A DNA stretch of 11,323 bases from Candidatus Moranbacteria bacterium CG_4_8_14_3_um_filter_41_13 (GTDB lineage Bacteria > Patescibacteriota > Minisyncoccia > Moranbacterales > UBA1568): assembly GCA_002782305.1 (NCBI GenBank), contig PFHN01000022.1, positions 10,265 to 21,587 on the forward strand, read 5' to 3'. A program made the translations under genes and the position numbers. Below are positions 6,818 through 11,323 of this stretch, one piece after another. Within the stretch, counting starts at the first letter, position 1. Every line of letters begins with the position of its first letter. The notes beneath the pieces were generated by a model. The model was not told the DNA's origin. It saw only the letters and a list, made by a program, of their open reading frames with translations, and ran no database searches.

Positions 6818-6938
6818 GAGTAAGGAACGAAGAGTCTTTTTCCTGAATGAAGCAAGTGGACAGGTATATAAAAATTGTGATAGAGTGAGATGTGTCTCAA
6901 GTGACGAGAATACTTTTATCGTTTATTTCACTATCAGT

Positions 6939-7598
6939 ATGAATATACAGTATTACGGAGATTTTTGCTTCAAAATAAGCACAAAACCAGCAGGACGAGC
7001 AACAGATGATATCGTTATTTGGACTGACCCTCTGCAAAAAGGATCAGGACTACGTTCTCCTCAAGGTCAGGTTGATGTGGTGTTTCTTTCTCACAGTGAT
7101 CGAGAAGAAATACAAGAAATGTTTAAAGCAGAAACAGTGGTACTTGATACACCAGGTGAATACGCCGTAAAAGGTATTTCTGCTCTTGGCTTCCGCACGT
7201 TTGCTGATGCTGTAAATGGCGTAGAAAAAGGACAAAATACGGTATTTGCTTTTGAAAGTGAAGATATTCACCTTTGCTATCTTGGTTCCCTTGGACACGA
7301 TCTTACGCCTGAAGTACTAGAGAAATTAAATGATATTGATATTCTTTTTATACCTATTGGAGGTTCAGATACACTTGATGTCAAAAAAGCGGTTGACCTC
7401 GTGCATAAAATAGAGCCGAGAGTGGTAATACCGATGCACTATAAGATTGCTGGACTCACTCTTCCTCTGGAAACAGAAAAAGCCTTTTGTGAAGCCTTGG
7501 GCAATTGTCCTGCAGGGTCAGTGAGTAAACTGAATATCAAGAAAAAAGATATCGAAGAGAAGAAAATGGAGATTATCCTTTTGGAAAGAGGAGTATAA
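6939..7598 (+). CDS. MBL-fold (UlaG/UPF0173-like) protein with degenerate metal site
   Basis: The 219-residue protein has the layout of small UlaG-like metallo-beta-lactamase-fold hydrolases. The N-terminus is MNIQYYGDFCFKI, TDP is at 29-31, a strand-loop LSHSDREE is at 50-57, GEYAVKGI at 73-80, YLGSLGH at 114-120, PIGG at 139-142 and VVIPMHY at 162-168. The normal HxHxDH zinc motif should follow the Ser at 51, but here only its first His (H52) remains; the rest reads S-D-R-E-E. The Gly-Asp usually seen in LGDLGH is Gly-Ser (S117). H120 and H167 are kept. The fold call is firm, but zinc hydrolase activity is doubtful. I chose the ATG at 6939 because it fits the family N-terminus; the frame is open further upstream to 6804. 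A 103-residue membrane protein follows after 22 bp. Confidence 0.8.
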   Translation: MNIQYYGDFCFKISTKPAGRATDDIVIWTDPLQKGSGLRSPQGQVDVVFLSHSDREEIQEMFKAETVVLDTPGEYAVKGISALGFRTFADAVNGVEKGQNTVFAFESEDIHLCYLGSLGHDLTPEVLEKLNDIDILFIPIGGSDTLDVKKAVDLVHKIEPRVVIPMHYKIAGLTLPLETEKAFCEALGNCPAGSVSKLNIKKKDIEEKKMEIILLERGV

Positions 7599-7620
7599 GT
7601 TTTTAGTATCACTGGTTTTT

Positions 7621-7932
7621 ATGGGTAAAAGTCTCTGGGAAAGAATTGAAGCCATCAGAGAAGAACCGGAACATATTCGCTTGCGGTATGTCTTTGGCTG
7701 TCTTACTTTCTCTATGATTTTTATTATTGGTATCTGGATGCTGTCTCTTGAAGAGAGTTTTCGTAATATCAAAGGAACACTTCCTGAAACTATTAAAACA
7801 GGGAAAGACCTTTTTCCAAAAGAAGAGACTCCTTCTTTGAGTGATTTGCTTCAAAAGGCTACCCCTCTTCATCCTGATGAGAGTAAGCCTCTTGAAGGAA
7901 AAGATTATTTTGATGCTCAGATGCAAAAGTAA
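7621..7932 (+). CDS. Small single-span membrane protein, unknown function
   Basis: This 103-residue protein is not one I recognise. Its N-terminal 21 residues are charged and amphipathic (WERIEAIREEPEHIRLR). One clear membrane helix covers about 22-42 (YVFGCLTFSMIFIIGIWML), and the remaining 60 residues are polar, Pro/Lys/Glu-rich and probably disordered. The arginines before the helix suggest that the N-terminus is cytoplasmic and the tail lies outside. The ATG at 7621 has no Shine-Dalgarno motif and lies 22 bp after the MBL-fold stop. gyrA begins 60 bp downstream. Translation looks plausible because the frame spans the whole intergenic space with a coherent membrane-protein pattern, and it sits within an apparent operon. 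No function can be given. Confidence 0.7.
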   Translation: MGKSLWERIEAIREEPEHIRLRYVFGCLTFSMIFIIGIWMLSLEESFRNIKGTLPETIKTGKDLFPKEETPSLSDLLQKATPLHPDESKPLEGKDYFDAQMQK

Positions 7933-7937
7933 GGAAA

Positions 7938-7960
7938 ATATCCTTGTGTCTGCAGGATAT
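7938..7960. repeat. Inverted repeat upstream of gyrA
   Basis: ATATCCT (7938-7944) and AGGATAT (7954-7960) form a 7-bp perfect inverted repeat with a 9-nt loop, 33 bp before the gyrA ATG. There is no T run after it, so it is not a standard terminator. It could be an operator or an mRNA processing hairpin, or chance. Confidence 0.35.
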
Positions 7961-7992
7961 ATAAAGTTTCTGTAATAGATAATTGTAATGCT

Positions 7993-10443
7993 ATGAAAAA
8001 AGAAGTAGTTTCCCACGATGGAAAAATTGAGATGCGTTCTATCACTGATGAAGTCAAGCAATCATATTTGGATTATGCTATGAGCGTGATTGTCGCTCGT
8101 GCCCTTCCTGATGTACGAGATGGACTCAAGCCAGTTCATCGTCGTATTCTTTATTCTATGTGGTCTACAGGACTTCGTGCAAGTGCGAAGTTCCGCAAAT
8201 CAGCGACAGTTGTTGGAGAAGTGCTCGGAAAGTACCATCCTCATGGTGATACGGCAGTCTATGATACTATGGTGCGTTTGGCACAAGATTTTTCTCTTCG
8301 CTATCCTCTGGTGTTGGGTCAGGGTAACTTCGGATCGATGGATGGTGATAGTGCTGCTGCGTATCGTTATACTGAGGCCAAACTGAAGGCTATTGCAGAA
8401 GAAATGCTCGTCGATATTGATAAAGATACCGTAGATTTTATCCCGAACTTTGACGGTATGCATCAGGAGCCACTGGTTCTTCCTGCCAAACTTCCTCAGC
8501 TTCTTCTCAATGGTACCGTAGGTATTGCAGTGGGTATGGCAACGAATATTCCTCCACATAACTTAGGTGAACTCATCGATGGTATTTGCCACTTGATTGA
8601 ATTTCCAGAGGCGACCGTTGATGATCTGATGCAATTTATCAAGGGTCCTGATTTTCCAACGGGAGGCATTATTTACAATTCAAAAGATATTCGCGAGGCT
8701 TATGCAACAGGCAGAGGGCCTATTATGGCCAGAGCTAAGGTAGAAATTGTAGAGAACAAGAGCGGACAATTCCAGATTATTGTGACCGAAATGACCTATG
8801 CGACAAACAAATCATCACTTATTATAAAAATTGCAGAACTCGTCAAGGATGACAAGATTCAGGGCATCAGGGATTTGCGTGATGAATCAGATCGCAATGG
8901 TGTGCGTATTGTTGTTGACTTGAAGAAGGATGCCTTCCCGCAAAAAGTACTGAACAAGCTGTATCAGATGACAGATTTGCAGAAGAACTTCAATGTGAAT
9001 ATGCTCGCTCTTGTTGATGGAGTCGATCCGCAGATTCTCACCCTCAAAGGTATTTTGGAACATTATATCAAGCACCGAGAGATCGTCGTTGTACGTCGTA
9101 CAGAGTATGATTTGAAGAAGAATAAAGAACGCGCACACATACTGGAAGGCTTGAAAAAGGCGCTTGATTTCATTGATGCCGTTATCGAAACCATTCGCAA
9201 GTCTCCGACCAAAGAAGAAGCTCATGCTAATTTGATGAAAAAATTCAAACTTTCTGATTTGCAAACGACAGCTATTTTGGAGATGAGACTGCAGACCCTT
9301 GCTGGTTTGGAACGAAAGAAAATTGAGGATGAACTCGCTGAGAAAATGAAACTCATTGCTTATTTCGAAGACTTGCTCAAGCACCGCAAGAAGATTTTGG
9401 CATTGGTAGAAAGTGAACTCCGTGAGATAAAGGATAAATTTGGTGACGAACGCCGTACCAAAGTCATCAAAACTGGTGTGACGGAATTCAAGCAAGAAGA
9501 TCTGATACCGAATGATGAAGCGATTATTACCTTGACGGAAGATGGCTATATCAAGCGTATGAATCCGAGTGTGTATCGTGTACAGAAACGTGGTGGTAAA
9601 GGTGTTATTGGAGCCACTACCAAAGAGGAAGACCGCATCGCTCAAGTACGCTCCATTCAAACACACGACAACCTGATGTTCTTCACAAACACAGGTAAAG
9701 TGTTCCAGACAAAAGCGTATGAAATCCCTGAATCAAGCCGTACTTCGAAGGGACAGGCCATCGTCAATTTCCTTCAAGTTGCGCAAGAAGAGAAAATCAC
9801 GGCGATGATTGCTTTCAATAATAACGATGCATTCAAGTATCTTTTTATGGCAACAGAAAACGGAACGATCAAGAAAACAAAGCTTGATGATTTCGAGAAT
9901 GTACGTCGAAGCGGGCTTATTGCTATCGGACTCGACAAGGGAGATACACTAGGCTGGGTGAGTCCGACTACTGGATCTGATGATATCGTGCTGACGACCA
10001 ATGATGGTCAAGCTATTCGTTTCAAGGAAACTGATGTTCGCCCAATGGGACGAAACGCTGCAGGTGTCAAAGGTATGAAACTTAAGAATACGGATAAGAT
10101 TGTGGGTATGGATATTCTTCCGAAAGGTGAGAAGGGTCTTGAACTCCTTATTCTCTCGCAAAATGGATATGGGAAAAGGAGCGAACTCAAGTCGTATAAG
10201 GTACAAAAACGTGGTGGATCCGGCATCAAAACAATGAAAGTCACTCCGAAAACAGGAAAACTTGTGGGAGCAAAAATTGTGAGTTTGGCTAACATTGAAG
10301 ACGATTTGATTCTTACATCAGAGAAGGGGACGATTATTCGTATTCCGTTTAAGAGTGTACCTCTTCTCGGAAGAGTAACGCAGGGCGTACGTGTCATGAA
10401 GCCTCAAACCGGTGATGGAGTCGCAGCCTTTACTATTTTGTAG
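7993..10443 (+). CDS. gyrA: DNA gyrase subunit A
   Basis: GyrA is the breakage-reunion subunit of gyrase, which with GyrB introduces negative supercoils. This 816-residue copy is complete. The N-terminal winged-helix/tower part has the conserved ARALPDVRDGLKPVHRR run (35-51), HPHGDTAVYD (82-91) and the catalytic Arg-Tyr pair in AAYRYTE (R125, Y126, equivalent to E. coli R121/Y122). The C-terminal beta-pinwheel starts near 510 and carries a GyrA-box-like QKRGGKG (531-537), which favours gyrase over topoisomerase IV ParC. A second QKRGGSG is at 738-744. The position equivalent to E. coli Ser83 is Thr (T87), and Asp87 is kept as D91. It follows the small membrane protein by 60 bp and precedes ispG by 43 bp, with no terminator in between. 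The ATG at 7993 has no Shine-Dalgarno motif. Confidence 0.97.
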   Translation: MKKEVVSHDGKIEMRSITDEVKQSYLDYAMSVIVARALPDVRDGLKPVHRRILYSMWSTGLRASAKFRKSATVVGEVLGKYHPHGDTAVYDTMVRLAQDFSLRYPLVLGQGNFGSMDGDSAAAYRYTEAKLKAIAEEMLVDIDKDTVDFIPNFDGMHQEPLVLPAKLPQLLLNGTVGIAVGMATNIPPHNLGELIDGICHLIEFPEATVDDLMQFIKGPDFPTGGIIYNSKDIREAYATGRGPIMARAKVEIVENKSGQFQIIVTEMTYATNKSSLIIKIAELVKDDKIQGIRDLRDESDRNGVRIVVDLKKDAFPQKVLNKLYQMTDLQKNFNVNMLALVDGVDPQILTLKGILEHYIKHREIVVVRRTEYDLKKNKERAHILEGLKKALDFIDAVIETIRKSPTKEEAHANLMKKFKLSDLQTTAILEMRLQTLAGLERKKIEDELAEKMKLIAYFEDLLKHRKKILALVESELREIKDKFGDERRTKVIKTGVTEFKQEDLIPNDEAIITLTEDGYIKRMNPSVYRVQKRGGKGVIGATTKEEDRIAQVRSIQTHDNLMFFTNTGKVFQTKAYEIPESSRTSKGQAIVNFLQVAQEEKITAMIAFNNNDAFKYLFMATENGTIKKTKLDDFENVRRSGLIAIGLDKGDTLGWVSPTTGSDDIVLTTNDGQAIRFKETDVRPMGRNAAGVKGMKLKNTDKIVGMDILPKGEKGLELLILSQNGYGKRSELKSYKVQKRGGSGIKTMKVTPKTGKLVGAKIVSLANIEDDLILTSEKGTIIRIPFKSVPLLGRVTQGVRVMKPQTGDGVAAFTIL

Positions 10444-10486
10444 TGAGATGTTCCTTCGAATGTAATTTATTTTTTCATTAAATTAT

Positions 10487-11323
10487 ATGGATTCTTTTGA
10501 AGCGCTGAAGCCTCGCAGAAAAACGCGTACCGTGATGGTGGGAGACATCGGTATTGGTGGAGAAAATCCAATCCGTGTACAAACAATGACGAACACGGAT
10601 ACGCTTGATATTGTGGCCACTGTGGATCAAATCAAAGCTTGCGTCAAAGCTGGTACAGAACTCATTCGTATCACTACGCCCACACCGAAGCATGCTCAGG
10701 CACTCGGACCCATCCGTGAGGCACTGCTCAAAGATGGTATAGACGTACCGCTTATTGCCGATGTGCATTTTCTTCCAGCTGCCGCTTATGAAGCTCTGAA
10801 ATGGGCCGATAAGGTACGCCTGAACCCAGGCAATCTTCTTGATGGGAAAATTTTTCGAGAACTTGCTTTTGATGATACGAGTTATGCGAAAGAAATAGAG
10901 CGAATAGAAGAAAATCTTTTTCCGTTTATTGAAGCGGTGAAAAAATCAGGGAAAGCACTCCGTATTGGTTGCAATCATGGATCTCTTTCTGATCGTATTC
11001 TTTCTCGCTTTGGTGATACTTCTTTTGGTATGGTGGAATCGACAATGGAATACCTCCGTATTTTCAAGAAACATAATTTTCACAACCTCGTCGTGGCTCT
11101 CAAAGCGTCTGATCCACTGATTATGATTGAATCAAACAGGCTTTTGATTCATACTATGGAAAAAGAAGAAATGGATTATCCAATTCATCTTGGGGTCACA
11201 GAGGCGGGCAACGGAGAGGAAGGGCGAGCAAAATCAACGCTGGGAATAGGAACACTCCTGATGGAGGGAATCGGAGATACTATACGGGTTTCTCTTACAG
11301 AAGACCCTGTGAAAGAAATCCCG
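10487..11323 (+). CDS. ispG: IspG (HMB-PP synthase), large plant/Chlamydia-like type, 3'-truncated
   Basis: IspG reduces 2-C-methyl-D-erythritol 2,4-cyclodiphosphate to HMB-PP, the penultimate step of the MEP isoprenoid pathway, using a 4Fe-4S cluster. The window holds 279 codons with no stop, covering the TIM-barrel domain. GIGGENPIRVQTMTNTDT is at 22-39, ADVHF at 91-95, and RLNPGN at 111-116. RIGCNHGSLSDR is at 159-170, HLGVTEAG at 234-241, and GIGDTIRVSL at 261-270. Several stretches match the large form found in plants, Chlamydia and Bacteroidetes rather than E. coli: IRITTPT, the added helix DTSYAKEIERIEENLFPF (130-147), NHGSLSDRI, and TEAGNGEEGRAKS. That form carries an extra domain before the Fe-S domain, both expected past the window edge. 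The ATG at 10487 follows gyrA by 43 bp, with no terminator or Shine-Dalgarno motif, suggesting co-transcription. Confidence 0.93.
   Translation, partial: MDSFEALKPRRKTRTVMVGDIGIGGENPIRVQTMTNTDTLDIVATVDQIKACVKAGTELIRITTPTPKHAQALGPIREALLKDGIDVPLIADVHFLPAAAYEALKWADKVRLNPGNLLDGKIFRELAFDDTSYAKEIERIEENLFPFIEAVKKSGKALRIGCNHGSLSDRILSRFGDTSFGMVESTMEYLRIFKKHNFHNLVVALKASDPLIMIESNRLLIHTMEKEEMDYPIHLGVTEAGNGEEGRAKSTLGIGTLLMEGIGDTIRVSLTEDPVKEIP

Larger units (their letters stand above)
6613..6938. other. Divergent intergenic region between rpsA and the MBL-fold gene
   Basis: This 326-bp stretch holds no supportable protein gene. Its minus-strand content is two promoters, two small hairpins and a terminator hairpin, listed separately. 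The part from about 6818 to 6938 contains an open frame continuous with the MBL gene, but it reads into regulatory sequence and lacks family similarity. I could not find a convincing plus-strand promoter for the rightward genes; candidate -10 boxes near 6862-6870 lack a matching -35. Confidence 0.6.

Noticed and set aside
6804..6938. 45-codon N-terminal extension of the MBL-fold protein
   Set aside because: The family N-terminus is MNIQYYG-like at 6939. The extension overlaps the minus-strand promoter and has no coherent sequence.
8887..9666. A 259-codon minus-strand open frame opposite gyrA
   Set aside because: It is entirely antisense to the well-conserved gyrA, and the translation (Phe/Ile/His-rich) has no domain signature.
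1..11323. CRISPR arrays, insertion sequences, phage or toxin-antitoxin genes
   Set aside because: I looked for regularly spaced repeats, transposase or integrase motifs and small paired genes and saw none; the content is core housekeeping.

Overview
The window holds nine protein-coding genes, two of them cut by the window ends, one tRNA gene, and several legible transcription signals. The sequence is moderately AT-rich and tightly packed. All confidently placed internal starts are ATG with no recognisable Shine-Dalgarno motif, and every visible stop is TAA or TAG. Gene content is bacterial housekeeping (FtsH, TilS, Gmk, ribosomal protein S1, GyrA, IspG) mixed with poorly characterised small or membrane proteins. 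The overall style suggests the Candidate Phyla Radiation (Patescibacteria). This is inference from style, not proof. In-frame TGA does not occur inside the long genes, so UGA recoding of the Gracilibacteria/Absconditabacteria kind is not supported.

Layout. At the left edge a rightward gene for a TolB/PD40-like beta-propeller protein enters from outside and ends at 884. A near-perfect 14-bp stem at 895-926, flanked by A and T runs, can terminate transcription from both sides. Leftward-facing genes then fill 937-6612, in transcription order: rpsA (S1), a rho-independent hairpin, gmk, tilS, ftsH, a polytopic membrane protein, and tRNA-Val(GAC) only 5 bp after the membrane-protein gene. This block covers translation (S1, tRNA lysidine synthesis, tRNA-Val), GMP phosphorylation and membrane proteolysis. 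A tilS-ftsH neighbourhood is a known recurring bacterial arrangement.

From 6613 to 6938 lies a divergent intergenic region of about 326 bp. On the minus strand it contains a good sigma70-like promoter (TTGCCA, 17 bp, TATACT), about 100 nt with two small hairpins, a rho-independent hairpin, and a second promoter with a consensus TATAAT that leads into rpsA. This is either an attenuated S1 leader or a separate small RNA.

Rightward from 6939 run a metallo-beta-lactamase-fold protein that has lost most metal ligands, a 103-residue single-span membrane protein, full-length gyrA, and the first 279 codons of ispG. The IspG sequence resembles the large plant/Chlamydia type rather than the short E. 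coli type. No terminator is visible between these four genes, so they may form one operon.

No new defence or mobile system is visible: there are no CRISPR repeats, transposases or integrases. The points most worth following are the S1 leader, the degenerate MBL protein, the IspG type, the PhnN-like P-loop in Gmk, and the absence of Shine-Dalgarno sequences beside an S1 gene.
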